NCBI GenBank assembly: GCA_032871835.1
Contig: CM065298.1
Coordinates: 80,504,154-80,568,153 of the forward strand
From: Dipteronia dyeriana
Lineage: Eukaryota; Streptophyta; Magnoliopsida; Sapindales; Sapindaceae
Length of the DNA: 64,000 nucleotides
Direction: 5' to 3'
Each line of letters starts with the position of its first letter. Positions within the stretch are counted from its first letter, which is position 1. Positions 1-12,846 of the stretch are shown piece by piece. The notes under the pieces were generated by a model. It had not been told where the DNA came from and ran no database searches. It was given only the letters and a program-made list of their open reading frames with translations. The translations under genes were made by a program, and so were the position numbers.

Positions 1-1170
1 TTTTGATGTTTGCAGATAGATCATAAAAAAAAAGACTACAGATTTTGGTTTTGGCTTGACATTGGGTTAATACATTAGAAGATCATGTTGTATTGATTCG
101 ATATAAAGCTTTATGGTTGCTAGCAAACTAAGTAAAATTTTTATGGGTCGACTTTGCTTTTCATTTTAAAATTATATCATGTATTCCTCTTTCATGGAGG
201 TTACTTTTGGTTCTAAAATTAGATCATGTACTCATTTTAGACTATTTAAAGATTTTTTAAAAGTATTTTTAAAAGATCTTAGAAAATGAATTTATCCACT
301 CTTGTTTGAATGTTTATGCATCTCCCCTGCCTATTTGAGATGGGGTTCAACTTTGGAGTTCCATTCACCCTTGTGTTGTGGGGTTATTTCACTTATAGTG
401 CTTGATATCGAAAGATTTTAATAGGCCTTAATCCGGCCACAAAACAAACAAAAACACTGAAGAAAAAAATAATAAACAATCAAGGAGACTTCTTCTTCCA
501 TGTGTATATTGTGTTGCATGTTTTTTACTAGACACACACACATATAATGTTCTTTTACTAATTATAGATTTCTCAATAATTTGACCTAATTGTAGTCGTA
601 TACACTTATATATCCTAAATAAGGTTAAAAATTAAAAAAAAAATATTGATTTCAAGGGAAATTTTTATCAGTAGAATTTAGTAAGTTATATTTGTAATTG
701 TATATTTTTTTTCTTAAGCTGACCAAGTCTTGGTCAAGTTTTGCCAGACCTCTAAGATAAAACGTCCAATAAAATGTCCAAGATAAATACGACCCTAGGT
801 TCAGGTCAGGTTCTATTAAGACTTATATATTAAATTAACTGATTAAGCGTGGTTTATAAGCTTCTCTTGTGAAGAAGAAAGGTCTCCCCTCCCGTCTCCC
901 GATCACAAAAGTGAAAGCTAAAATTCTTACAATCATGTATAACACAAACCTTCGATATGGGATAAGCTAGTCCATGTAAACACACATATAAAGGGAAAAA
1001 ATTGATGAGAAAATTACATATTTTGCCAACTAACAATAACTCCTACAACAACAAAAGTTATATTACAGAGAGTTAATAAAAAAATGAAATTATAATATAA
1101 ACTTCACTTTCACCATGTAAAGATAAAAAAACAAAACAAAACTCTAATAGATACTTCACTTTCAGCTGAA
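1..1170. other. AT-rich intergenic DNA, no gene seen
   Basis: No open frame here shows a recognisable domain, and no RNA gene could be seen. The longest minus-strand frame (854-1036) is 60 codons of low-complexity hydrophobic sequence and looks like chance. There are short CA and AT runs around 531-548. Confidence 0.6.
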
Positions 1171-1171
1171 T

Positions 1172-2538
1172 AAGATTACTGGAGCCGTAAACAAGGTTAC
1201 CATTGCCGTGAAAATGTTACAAGTCAAAATTTCAAAATGTAAAAGGTGGTTACCAAAGCCGTAAAATGGTTACTGGAGCCGTGAAAAATGTTACAATACC
1301 GTAAAAATGGTTACAACTCAAAATATCACAAATTAAAAAGTGGTTACCAAAACTGTAAAATGGTTACCGTCGCCATGGAAATGGTAACAAGTCAAAATAT
1401 CAAAAATTAAAAAGTGGTTACTAGAGCTTGAAAATGGTTACTGAAGCGGTGGAAATAGTTACCATCGCCGTGGAAATGGTTACAAGTCAAAATATCAAAA
1501 ATTAAAAAGTGATTACTGGAGCCTGGAAATGGTTACGATCGTCGTGGAAATGGTTATCATCGCTGTGGAAATGGTTACAAGTCAAAATATCAAAAATTAA
1601 AAGTGGTTACTAGACCTGTAAAGTGGTTACTGGAAATGGTTATCATCGCTGTGGAAATGGTTACAAGTCAAAATATCAAAAATTAAAAAGTGGTTACTAG
1701 GCCCGTAAAATGGTTACTGGAGTCGTGGAAATGACTACCATCATCGTGAAAATGGTTACAAGTCAAAATTTGAAAAAAAAAATAAAAGGTGGTTACCATA
1801 GCAGTAAAATGGTTACCAAATCCGTGAATGTGGTTACCATTGCCGTGAAAATGATTACAAGTCAAATTTTGAACAAATAAAAGGTGGTTACCATGGCAGT
1901 AAAATGATTACCAAATCCGTGAATATGGTTACCGCTGCTGTAAAAATGGTTACAAATCAAAATTTTAAAAAATGAAAAGTGGTTACCACAACCGTAAAAT
2001 GGTTACCATATCCGTTAAAGTGGTTACCAATACCGTGAAAATGGTTACAAGTCAAAATTTTAAAAATTAAAAAGTGGTTACCAGAGCCGTAAACTGGTTA
2101 CTAGAGCCGTGAAAATGGTTACAATCCAATATTTGGAAAAATATAAAATGATTACCAAAGCGGTAAAATGGTTACCATTGCCATGAAAATGATTACAAGT
2201 CAAATTTTGAACAAATAAAAGATGGTTACCAGGGCAGTAAAATGATTACCAAATCCGTGAATGTGGTTACCACTGCCGTGAAAATGGTTACAAATCAAAA
2301 TTTTAAAAAATAAAAAGTGGTTACCACAGCCGTAAAATGGTTACCATATCCGTTAAAGTGGTTACCAATACCATGAAAATGGTTACAAGTCAAAATTTTA
2401 AAAATTAAAAAGTGATTATTAGAGCTGTAAAATGGTTACTAGAGCCGTGAAAATGGTTACAATCCAATATTTGAAAAAATATAAAGTGGTTACCAAAGCC
2501 GTAAAATGGTTACTGGAGCAATGAAAATGATTACAAGT

Positions 2539-2584
<46 letters not shown>

Positions 2585-3138
2585 GGTTACCAAAGATGTA
2601 CAAATGGTTACTGGAACCGTGAAATAGTTACCATTGCCGTGAAAATGGTTACAAGTAAAAATTTTAAAAAATAAAAAGTGTTTACCACGGCCGTAAAATG
2701 GTTACCATATCCGTGAAAGTGGTTACCAATGCCGTGAAAATGGTTACAAGTCAAAATTTTAAAAATTAAAAAATGGTTACCAGAGCCGTAAAATGGTTAC
2801 TAGAGCCTTAAAAATGGTTATCATCGCAGTGAAAATGGTTACATTCCAATATTTGAAAAAAAAAATAAAAAATAGTTACCAAAGCCTTAAAATGGTTACT
2901 GGTGTCATGAAAGTGGTTATCAATACCGTGAAATTGGTTACAAGTTAAAATTTTAAATATTTAAATTGGTTACCAAAGCTGTAAAATAGTTACTAGATCC
3001 TGGAAAATTGTTACCATCGCCGTGAAAATGGTTACAGGTCAAAATTCCAAAATTGAACAATGGTTACTAAAGCCGTAAAAATTGTTAACACAACCGTGAT
3101 GGTAGTTACCAAAGCTGTGAAAATGGTTACAAGTTAAG
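1172..3138. repeat. Two-kb GGTTAC minisatellite array
   Basis: This is a dense degenerate array built on a roughly 20-bp unit, TGGTTACCAnnGCCGTnAAAA. After every few units there is a spacer reading close to ACAAGTCAAAATTTTAAAAA. Together they form a higher-order repeat. GGTTAC or GATTAC recurs dozens of times over about 2 kb on the + strand. Minus-strand translation gives a pseudo-repetitive peptide (GNHFHG-like), but it is broken by many stops, so I treat the array as non-coding. A pure TA microsatellite interrupts it. Confidence 0.9.
2540..2581. repeat. (TA)n microsatellite
   Basis: An uninterrupted run of about 20 TA dinucleotides lies inside the GGTTAC minisatellite. It is probably length-variable. 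Confidence 0.95.
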
Positions 3139-3347
3139 ATTTCAAAATCATATGAAAATATATAGTTAATTAATTAATCTTAATTAATATAATTTTTAAT
3201 TATAAAACTTATTTTTTTAGGTTTCGTTTTAATTTTTAAAATTTTATAATTATAAATTTAAAGGAGTTGGAAAATTTATTTATTTATTTTTTGGCAACCG
3301 GTTGGAAACTGGCTACCCCATTCCATTTTATATAATTAATTTGTCAT

Positions 3348-4068
3348 TGTTCATGGCTATATGATACAGCCAGTTGTACAGTAGCCAACCCCGTTTTGTT
3401 ATCTGATGCAATCAGATGAGGCTGAGTTAGGATTTCTTTAACGACTTGGCATGTGGTGACTGGCCTCATTGCTTGGTTAGACTTTATCCAATAAGAGATA
3501 TAAAAGCTGAAGCGAAGAAGATAGAAATAATTATATGATTTTCTCTTGGGTTTTAGTGTTTCTCGGATCTCATTTTTCACTCTATTTTGTTCTTGGTGTT
3601 CATCTTGAATATTTGGGTTCTCTGCTTTGAATTTAGAGTTGCAAATAAAATAGAGAGATAAGAGTGTTATGATTTTGTTGATGTAACTGTTGAGCAATTT
3701 TGTTGTTGTAATCACTATTTGTAAGTTTAAATTAGGTCTGTTGGTTGAGTGGAAATAGATCTAGGTTTTTGGGCTCCTTTTGAGGGCTTCTGTGTTTGGT
3801 TTCTGGGTAGATCAAGGTTGTAAAGAATATTACTATAGTTAGAGAGTCTCTCCAAAGAGGCTCATGGCATCTGTACCAAGCTAAATGTGTTGTGTTCTTT
3901 CTTTTACTTTCTTGCTCTGTAATATTTGTTCTTGCATGTGTTAGTTTTAGATCTATGTCTCTTGTTGGTATTATTGTTTGTCTTTTCTTATTTGTAAGTG
4001 TATCTTGCAGATGTTTGTGTAAAGAAAAGTCTCGTTAAGGTTTTGTGTGTATACCAAAACCCTTAACA
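3348..4068 (+). mobile_element. LTR of an LTR retrotransposon (5' LTR type)
   Basis: The segment begins TGTTCATGG and ends CCCTTAACA, giving short TG...CA ends. It contains a CCAAT box and a TATAAAAG box (3499-3506) about 150 bp from the left end. One base later comes TTGTATCAAAGCC (4070-4082), which resembles the tRNA-iMet primer-binding site TGGTATCAGAGCC. The order LTR then primer-binding site means a + strand 5' LTR. No gag or pol follows, so the element is truncated just downstream. The left boundary is the least certain part, and no target duplication could be found. A 123-codon minus-strand frame lying over it (3344-3715) is not a gene. Confidence 0.6.
3499..3506 (+). promoter_or_regulatory. 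TATA box inside the LTR
   Basis: TATAAAAG lies just downstream of CCAATAAG within the putative LTR, in the place expected for an LTR U3 promoter. Confidence 0.5.
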
Positions 4069-4069
4069 G

Positions 4070-4082
4070 TTGTATCAAAGCC
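4070..4082 (+). other. Primer-binding-site remnant
   Basis: TTGTATCAAAGCC matches the canonical plant Copia/Gypsy primer-binding site TGGTATCAGAGCC at 11 of 13 positions. It sits one base after the LTR end. Confidence 0.55.
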
Positions 4083-4083
4083 T

Positions 4084-5294
4084 CCAATTAGTAGTAACAA
4101 AGGTCGTTTTTATTGTAAAGTTAGTTTGTCAAAAGAATTTATAAAGACCCCAACTGTTCTCAAAATGTTTTCTTGTTCATACACGATTAGTGGACATTCC
4201 AATCTTTGAAAACCAATTTGATCTATTTATGTTCAATCTACCTAGAAGTGTGGTTGTAAAACCACTTACTCCTCATCTACAACCCCACCATTAGAATGCT
4301 GAATTGAGTGTAGAGAAGAGTCTCATTAAGCTCGGGTAGATTAATTAATTAGCCGAGATGGTTTGGATTGGAGTGCTCACAATCCAACCCTTCCATTCAA
4401 CTGAGCTTGTTTAAAAATCACCTTAAGTGTATGTGATTAAAAAATCATTAATAAATAAACATCTAACATGGGTTATGAGTTGCAGTGCCTACTCAATTCA
4501 AGAGTATCAAATGCATTATAAGATCAAATCCAACCTCTATATGGATTAAAAGTTGGAGTACTTACTTAATCCAAGAAGAATAACAATTATAAGTTAAAAA
4601 ACTCAAAAAAGTTCAACATCAATCATGAATCAAGAGTTGGATTGTCTACTTAATTCTAAAAAATATTACACATAATTAAGCATAATGAATGGAACTAATT
4701 AATATCAAATACTCAAAATGTGGTGAAAAGCCCACAATCCATACATTATTACATTAACTCCTACATATGGGGTTCAGTTACTCATAGTTTGAAGACAATG
4801 GGAAATTAAGGAAAAAAGAGTCGAGAAAGAATCCATTGAAGTGTTGAGATTCCTCTTTTTTAAAGTCTTTTCCTCCTCCAAAGTTTGCAAATTCGAAGCT
4901 CTTTAAGTAGGCAATAGGGTTTTGGTAAAATGGAGGTAAAATGGAGGTCAAATGGGTAATGTAGAGATTGAATTGGTGAAAGAAGTAATGTAGAGTGGGG
5001 GTGGGGGTGGGGGGTAATTCCTAGATCTATATGATGTAAGGGTCTAAAAAAATGTGTTATAAGGGCGTTTGAGTGATTTCAGAAAATAACATATTTATAC
5101 CCTTGCCAAAAATAGGTTTAAAATGCTGATGTAAGTGAATTGGTGCAGTTCGCAACCAGATTTGTGTTGGTAGTTCGTAGGTAGGGACTCGTACAGTGGA
5201 TCCACGCATATCCAAAATTGGCTTTTCTTCCCTCAATGCGCTGGTAAGGACCCGCGAATTGAGCACTTTCTTAAATTCTTCATTTTCTCGACGC
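4084..5294. other. Non-coding DNA between LTR remnants
   Basis: No gene or domain is visible. It contains imperfect recurrences of a phrase like GAGTTGGATTGTCTACTTAAT and a G-rich tract at 4996-5013. The short frames on both strands around 5057-5393 have no recognisable content. It ends with GACGC, which may be one copy of the target duplication of the next LTR. Confidence 0.5.
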
Positions 5295-7243
5295 TGTTGG
5301 GGTTTATGCCCTAAGCATGTAATTTGTAAATGGATTTATGAAGTAAATAAAAGGAAAGGTTCAATTCCTTCTGTTATGTTATTTATTTTATAAACTTGTG
5401 TATTTATTAACATCCTAGATTGCCGGATGTAATCTCGAACTGTGTATATGAGTGTCATATACTAATGGATACAGTAAGAGATGTGCAATCTATAGAGTTC
5501 ATAGATATCAAATAAAGCTGGGTACTTTATTTGTGGTTAATCTATAGTTACGGTCCATTCCGTAATGTACAGTGGTTCTATCCTGAATCATTCATATGAG
5601 ATATGGGAATGGAGGCACCTTGTATGATGTGATCATATAGGACTGAGTCATGATCTATATGAATCTCACACTAAGATCCGTTTACCGATGAGATTCATAT
5701 ATATCAACTAATGATGGCTATATACGGGTGATCTTAATACTGAGTGTCTTATCGACCTTTAGGTTAGATCGTGGTCTTTGATATACTATGGGTGAGGTCG
5801 GATGTAGTTCCTGATCAATATACTTCGTATGTTGGGATTGCGGTTTGCTCGTGGCTGGAAAGGTTTGTACACAATAGTGGAATCCACTCCTTCTTGTGAG
5901 AAGTAGATGGTAGTTCCCTTAAGGGTTGATTCGCGACTTAGACAATATGAGCGCTCTCCTAATTTCGTGAGAAAATAGGATTTATTGTCTATTAGAGAAT
6001 CAATGGTACTTAAAGGATATATGTAATTAGAGGGGTATAACGGATATTATGACCCAGATCTAATTATGAACTATTGTGGAGGATCACACCATATGTAATA
6101 GCTATATCGATGGACACTGAGTTGTATCGGTCTGTGTAAAAATATCTGCAGTTGAGAGAGTGCAGCTTCGGGTTTTTAGTGGAATAACACCGGAGTTAAT
6201 AATCAAGGAATATTAATTAAAGAGTTTAATTAATGATTCTGAAGATTATTGGAGCTCAAAATACTGTGGGTCCATTAGGTCCCCTTGCTAGCCCAATCGA
6301 TTTAGGTAACAAGGGTCACGGTTAATTAATTGGATTGTTCAATTAATTGTGTTACGAAAGTGACACGTATTTATTCGGGAATTAATTGAATAATGAGATT
6401 ATTTAATTAATAGATAATGGTGATTAAATAACTTAAATAATGAGATTATTTAATTATGTTATTAATCACTAAATGGAGGGTGTATGCTGATATTTATTTT
6501 TGAATAAAATAAGATAATATGATTATTTTATTTTATTAAATTAAATATTTTATTTTTGAATTTAAATAGTTTGAATTCAAAATTAAAATCAAATAAAAGA
6601 TATGAGATATTTTTTATTTGAAAGTTTTTAAAAATCAAATATAGATTTGATCTAATGTTTAAATATTATATGTGTGATATATATTATTTTAAAAAAAGGT
6701 GTTGTGCTTGTCACGCACAGCACACTTATATATATATTGACAAAAGAAAAAGGTTGGATTTTGGTCAAACACATAAGATAGGTGTGAGTCTTTTTTAAGA
6801 AAGAAAAGTGTGCTTGTGTGCATAAAAAAATACACCAAAAAGAGATAAAAGTGTGCAAGTGTTGTATACTTATATCAAAAGAAAGAGTTTCTTCTTCTTC
6901 TCTCTTTTACATCCTCCATTCTACTTCCTGAGTTCGTGACGCGCCCACACGCAGTTACCAGTCCCGGGAGATAACGAGGAAGATCAGTGGTACAGACCAG
7001 GAGCATATCGAAAAAGTAAAGGAGCCTCGAAACATTGGTATGGTTCTTTTAATATTCATTTTTATTATTGATTACAATTTCCTGTATTTACATATATATA
7101 TTATTAGTGTAATAATTAGTATATGTATTTGTTCCAAAAATAAATACGATCACAAGTTCACTGGTCCCAGATACAGATTACGATCTGTATAAAAAAAATT
7201 AAAACTCATTTCAGCTGCGTGACCGGTGAACGGGGTTCCAACA
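5295..7243 (+). mobile_element. Solo Copia LTR A
   Basis: The 1,949-bp unit begins TGTTGGGGTTTATGCCCTAA and ends CGGGGTTCCAACA. Its six-base ends TGTTGG/CCAACA are perfect inverted repeats. It is homologous along its whole length to LTRs B (9363-11307) and C (16706-26812). No primer-binding site follows and no polypurine tract precedes, so this is a solo LTR. The flanks are GACGC on the left and GACGT on the right, a 5-bp target duplication with one change. Solo LTRs normally arise by recombination between the two LTRs of one element. Confidence 0.85.
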
Positions 7244-8174
7244 GACGTACGGTTGGTGCGCTGGTTGGAACTTGCTCCAGTCCCAAGATCTGGGAACTCT
7301 TGGTCACTTAGAGAGGTTTTGGCTTTCGGTTAACGTGCCATTATGCTAGTATGGATCAGTAAACTGCTATGGAGGTCTTGAAAGTGCGTAAGTAAGGTTA
7401 CTCTCATAGTACCCCTATAGTAGACCATGGAATCCTTTGAACTTTTGTACACGAGTGTGCCTGCTTCCTGCGTGGGTATGAACCCGTGATGGGACCCACG
7501 CACTGGGCCATCTTCCGTGATCTTTGACTTGTTTCTTGCCCGAAAATCCTGATTTGCATCTCTAATACTTGAAATACATTATATGTTTGCAATTGACTAG
7601 AAAAGAGCCATTAGATACAAAACACACTCGAAAACAAGCCAATGATATGGATTTAAGGGCCAAAATATGACACAATGTTGGCACGATCAAGTACCAACGG
7701 TGGACGAAGGGAATCAGGATCCTCTAATGGTGGAGTTTTCAAACTTCGAAGACTCATTTGGAGGACAAGAATGAACCAACTCAAAATTATTAGGCGGCTT
7801 TTGATTTTAATATGCAATTTATATTTGCAGTCGTAAGTTGGGAAGACACCGCTTATGATTCTAGAATATTCGAAAAGTTAAAACCGTGAAAAAAATTAGA
7901 TGTTATTTTATTTAATATTAATTCGATATTTTTTAAAATAATTTATTTATTTAAAATTTATTTAATTTAATGTTATATTAATCAATTTCACATAGTATTA
8001 AATATATGATAAATTATTTTTTTATACAATCTCATGTTACACCAAACAAGAGATATGACTATTTTAATCCAATCTCATACAGTACCAAACACATCACATT
8101 ACTAATTTTAGTCCAATCATATCACATCCAATTAAATTCAATCTAATTCCATGAAAGTAATCATATCCTATCTT
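7244..8174. other. Non-coding DNA, no gene seen
   Basis: No domain is recognisable. A 62-codon minus-strand frame (7404-7592) resembles nothing known to me. The right part (about 7900-8170) is very AT-rich, with several TCCAATC/CAATCTCA phrases of the kind seen in MITE-like sequence, but I could not define ends. Confidence 0.45.
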
Positions 8175-9317
8175 CAGTGGCGTAGTCAGGAATTCTGACT
8201 TAGGGGGGCTAGACTGAAAACTTAATTAAATATTTATAAGATTAATGATCAAATGAGTACACATAGTAGGGGAGACCAGAGCCTTACCCTTCAAAATGAA
8301 ATGCTATAAAAAAATATAAACCGAAAATAAATAACAAAAACATAAAAATTACCTATAATACAAGTGCATCACTATTCCGTTTGAGCGATACCCTACGAGG
8401 ACCCACATCACAGAATTCATAAGTTATCATATTTGGATCAATGATATCAAAAAATTCTCTTTCAATATGTATCACCATGCAACTTGCAAGTAACTCATCA
8501 TCCATCTTATTACGAAGTGCTGTTTTAATAAGCTTCATGACTGAAAATGCTCGTTCTGTTGTTGTAGTTGATACAGGAAGAGTCAACACAAGACGAATTA
8601 AACGATCAATAAAGTGGAAGTGTTTTGACCTTATAGTTTCATATAACTTAGGACACAATTTCGAAAGTGAGGAAATATTTTGAAACTGTGAATCATTAGG
8701 TACATCAAGCTCATAATGCTTCAACTATCTTTTCAAAGTGTCAATCTCTGATCCACTGAAATCTTGAGGATAAAATTTCTCAGCAGGATTGCAAATATTA
8801 TCAATATGAAATGATTTGAACGAGTCAAAAGGATCCAAAGATTAACTAAGAATAAGAAGCTCCACTGTTCGCTCTGGAAAACTATCATCTAACTCCACAA
8901 TCTAAAAATCTATCACAACATTAAAAATACCAAAGTGGTAATAATGCTCAACCGTTATGCAATCATGTTGTTGGCAGTTCCTCCCTTATACTGTGCACTC
9001 AAATTTAGAATATCAATATGATGTTTATCATAAAATGATGTCACACTTTGAATAAAAGTGTCCCAACCGTCTTTGCGATGAGTTTTGATTTGTAAGGCTT
9101 AACAAAGCATATCGGTATACCCCATCACTTTGTTCATCGTAAGCAAAATAAACACAAATTCAAAGGATTTCATACCCATATAAGCTCATTTTGTCTCTCC
9201 TCGTATATTGTTGTTAAGTCCATTCTCAACCATGTTTTCAAGAACAGAAGAAGTTGCATCAAACATTTCAATCAACCTTGCAACATAATTAAAATAAGAA
9301 CTCCAACGAGTAGCTTC
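8175..9317 (-). mobile_element. Truncated hAT element (DUF4371/TTF type)
   Basis: The + strand left end is CAGTGGCGTAGTCAGGAATT followed by a G-run, the usual terminus of plant hAT elements that encode the zinc-finger MYM/TTF-type transposase. The transposase C-terminus lies just inside, on the minus strand. The other terminus is missing: the sequence changes abruptly at about 9317 into the last 45 bp of a Copia internal region. A target duplication therefore cannot be checked. Confidence 0.75.
8353..9310 (-). pseudogene. hAT transposase C-terminal part, degraded
   Basis: The best preserved part (8353-8724, 123 codons) carries the hAT C-terminal dimerisation block: LPVSTTTTERAFSVMKLIK, then an NKMDDELL motif. 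This is typical of hAT transposases with DUF4371. Upstream on the minus strand (8725-9310) the reading continues in fragments, including RWSSYFNYVARLIEMFDATS and a YDKHHIDILNLSAQY stretch. These are interrupted by many stops and small shifts. The DNA-binding zinc finger and the N-terminal half are absent. It is a dead remnant. Family membership is clear from the C-terminal motif; the exact subfamily is inferred. Confidence 0.8.
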
Positions 9318-9362
9318 AGGGTTACGAGACATGCATCACATGCTTTAGTGCAAGTGGGGGAT
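9318..9362 (+). other. Copia internal 3' end and polypurine tract stub
   Basis: This segment matches the end of the internal region at 16665-16705, including the polypurine tract AAGTGGGGGAT directly before LTR B. It is all that remains of an upstream copy of the same family. Confidence 0.8.
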
Positions 9363-11307
9363 TGTTGGGGTCTATCCCCTAAAGATGTAATTTGTAAATG
9401 GATTTATGAAATAAATAAAATAAAAAGTTAAATTCATTATTGTTGTGTTGTTTATTTTATAACTTGTGCATATATTTAACATCAAAGATTGCCGGATGTA
9501 ATCTCGATCTGTGTATATGAGTGTCATATACAGATGGATACAGTAAAAGACGTGCAATCTAAAGAGTCTGTGGATAGCAAATAAAGCTGAGTACTTTATT
9601 TGTGGTTAATCTATAGCTGCGGTCCAATCCGTAATACATGGTGATTCTATCCTGAATCATTCATATAAGATATGAGAATGAAGACACCTTGTATGATGTG
9701 ATCATATAGGACTGGGTCATGATCTATATGAATCTCTCATCAAGATCCGTTTACCGATGAGATTCATATATATCAACTAATGATGGTTATATATGGGTGA
9801 TCTTAATCCTGAGTGTCTTATCGACTCCTTCAGGTTAGATCGTGGTCTTTGATATACCATGGGTGAGGTCATATGCATTTCCTGATCAATATACTCTGTA
9901 TGTTGGGATTACGGTTTAGCTATTGGCTGGGAATGTTTGTACACAATAATGGAATCCACTTCTTTTTGTGAGAAGTAAATGGTAGTTCTCTTAATGGTTG
10001 ATTCGGGGGGTGGACAATATAAGCGCTCTCCTAATTCTGTAAGGAACTAGGATTTATTGTCCATTAGAGAATCAATGGTACTTAAAGGATATAGGTAATT
10101 AGAGGGGTATAACGGACATTATGATCCATCTCTAATTATGAACTACTGTGGAGGATCACACCATGTGTAATAGCTATATCGATGGACACCGAGTTGTATC
10201 GGTCTGTGTAAAAGCATCTGCAGTTGAGAGAGTGCAATTTCGGATTTTTAGTGGAATAACACCGGAGTTAATAATCAAGGAATATTAATTAAAGAGTTTG
10301 ATTAATGATTCCGATGATTATTGTAGCTCAAAATACTGTGGGTCCATTAGGTCGCCTTGCTAGCACGATTGATTTAGGTAACAAGGGTCATGGTTAATTA
10401 ATTGGATTGTCCAATTAATTGTATTGTCCAATTAATTGTATTACGAAAGTGACACGTATTTATTCAGAAATTAATTGAATAATGAGATTATTTAATTAAT
10501 GAATGTTAATAGTTAAGCTAATTAAATAATCAGATTATTTAATTATATTGCTAATTATGAATTATTAATTAACTATTAATTGGAGGGTGTTAGTTAATAT
10601 TTTGATTTAGGTGAAGATAAAATAATATGATTATTTTATTTTTACTAAATCATTTATCTAAATATTTAAATTTAAGTTTAAATTTAAAATACTTATTATC
10701 ACTTTTAATATTTAGATATATTTGAAAAGGATAATTAAAAAATATATACCAACTATTAACACAAGAGTTTGCATAGGATGCAAATTGGTGTGTGCATATG
10801 AAATAACACAACAAAAAAGAGTTTTGATATATATCAAAAAAGCAAGTTGGTGCGTGAAACAAAACGAAAAAAAACTATATATATATCTTGTTTCATGCTT
10901 TGTGTGTTTTTGAAACACATAGAAGAAAAAGTTTCTTCAATTCTCTCTACATCTTCCATTCAAGTTTCTGAGACCGTAACGCGCCCACACGCAGTTACCA
11001 GTCCTGGGAGATAGCGAGGAAGATCTAGTGGTTCAGATAGGAGCACACCGTACAGTGAATGAGTCTCCAAATGTTGGTAAGATTGGTTCAGACAAGAGAA
11101 TATCGTAAAATGAATGAGCCTCCAAACGTTGGTAATATTTTCTTCTTTTGGTTATATCGATTTCAATTTCCTGTGTATACATATTGTATGTATGAATTCC
11201 AAAAATAATTACAATCCCAAGTTCACTGGTCCCAGATACAGATTATGATATGTATAAAAAATTTAAAACTCATTTCCCTTGCGGTACTGGTGAACGGGAT
11301 TCTAACA
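9363..11307 (+). repeat. 5' LTR B of the Copia element
   Basis: It begins TGTTGGGGTC and ends GGGATTCTAACA, 1,945 bp, and is homologous to LTRs A and C. The change of the terminal CCAACA to CTAACA breaks the perfect terminal inverted repeat. It is preceded by a polypurine-tract stub and followed by a primer-binding site, so it served as 3' LTR of one copy and 5' LTR of the next. Confidence 0.9.
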
Positions 11308-11309
11308 AT

Positions 11310-11323
11310 TGGTATCAGATGCC
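11310..11323 (+). other. Primer-binding site of the Copia element
   Basis: TGGTATCAGATGCC lies two bases after LTR B. It matches the tRNA-iMet type site TGGTATCAGAGCC apart from one inserted base. Confidence 0.85.
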
Positions 11324-12846
11324 AATTTTATTTTCGGAACAGGATATTGTTTTCGATGCTCCTGTATGTATGATTGTGTAGGCACAATTTAAATTGATTG
11401 TATGATGTTTTTGTATGTATATTAAAAATTTTAATTTACAAAAACATGATTGATCGTTAATTATATGGTACTGTGGATTTAGGGTTTATGGGTTGTATTT
11501 TTTTTTTTTTACTGTTATTGTATTGTAAAAAAAAGGTAACCTATATTGAAAACCTGGAAAAATTGTGAAGTAGGATTCATGAGATGAATCGAAGTGACCT
11601 GAAGAGACTGAAAGACTCGAAAATTACAGGAAGACCAAGGAATGCCTTGGGGGTATTTTTGTAATTTTAGATTCCAATTTTTTTAAGTTAAATAATCTAC
11701 AGTACTCGGTCATTTCATGTATGCTTTATATTATATAACGATAAAAGCATTGTCATGCATACGTATGTCATTTAGATTAGAAGTGCTTACACAAATATAT
11801 TTGATATGTCATGCATGCATCATAGCCTGGTATTTTATGTATTTTTTTAATGTGATTAAAATGGGTAAATACATAAATTGGCTATGAAAATGAGATTAGT
11901 TTTTTAATGGTTAAAAAACTTGGTAATTCTCATTAATATTAATCTAGTTAATAAAGAGTTTAATAAGTTAGATTAATAGGGTCATTTATTATAATTAGGA
12001 TTATTTTGATTAATAACCTAATAATAAATTAACCGAACAAAGTGTTAGAGTTTTAATAGTTAAAACTTGGTAAACACTATCATAATAATCTGACCTTAGT
12101 AAAAAGTTTATAAATACTTAGATTACTCACTAATAAAATAGATTTTTAATTGTTAAAAATCATTAATAACTTATTATTTAATTAGAATTTGTTTCTAATT
12201 AGTTAATGCGCTAGATAACTTGATTAAAGTTAGTCGTTTAATCTTGTAGAGTCTAGGTGCATTAACGGTTAATAGAAAACCCTATTTTTAAAATAGTGAG
12301 TGGGAGGGAGATATATGATATATATCCCGCGGTCTCCATAATTAGTTCAACACCGTGAGATCCGAGTGGGGTCTCCTGACGGCTTTGCTTTCGTCCACCC
12401 TAAGGAGGATTTCCACAAAGGTCAATATCAAGGTTGACTTCTTAACGGATAGGATTTCTGAGGGTATTTCGGGATTGACCGACCCTAAGACGGCAATTCT
12501 CGAGTTAAGCTCGTGAGATATGAAATTGTGGGTTACACTCACGAAGGTTTTGATTAAGTTTGTTAATTAAAAACCTGACAGAATGAACGACGGTTGAATG
12601 ATATGGAATAAGAGTTATTTTAAAATATCATTTGATTGAGAATGTCTCGGTCCAACATGCAAAGACTTGACCGACCCTAAGACGGCACTTCTTTATGGTA
12701 TGTTGGATTGTCGTGGTATAGTAACTAGTTTTAGGGTAGTTCTAGTTCGTTAAACATGTGTATGCATCATGTTTAAATTTATGCCAAAGCACTCGCACTT
12801 GTTTTAAATAAATTACTGAAAGAATGTTTTATTTATTTCAGCAATA
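11324..12846 (+). other. Untranslated leader of the Copia element
   Basis: This 1.5-kb AT-rich leader lies between the primer-binding site and gag, without a credible open frame. A 19-bp phrase, GACCGACCCTAAGACGGCA, occurs twice about 195 bp apart (near 12477 and 12670). TTTTAATNGTTAAAA-like phrases recur between 11890 and 12170. Confidence 0.6.

Noticed and set aside
1683..1865. Repetitive peptide gene on the minus strand in the minisatellite
   Set aside because: The frame is short, closed by stops in neighbouring units and not conserved between blocks.
3344..3715. Minus-strand frame of 123 codons
   Set aside because: It lies antisense within an LTR and has no recognisable domain.
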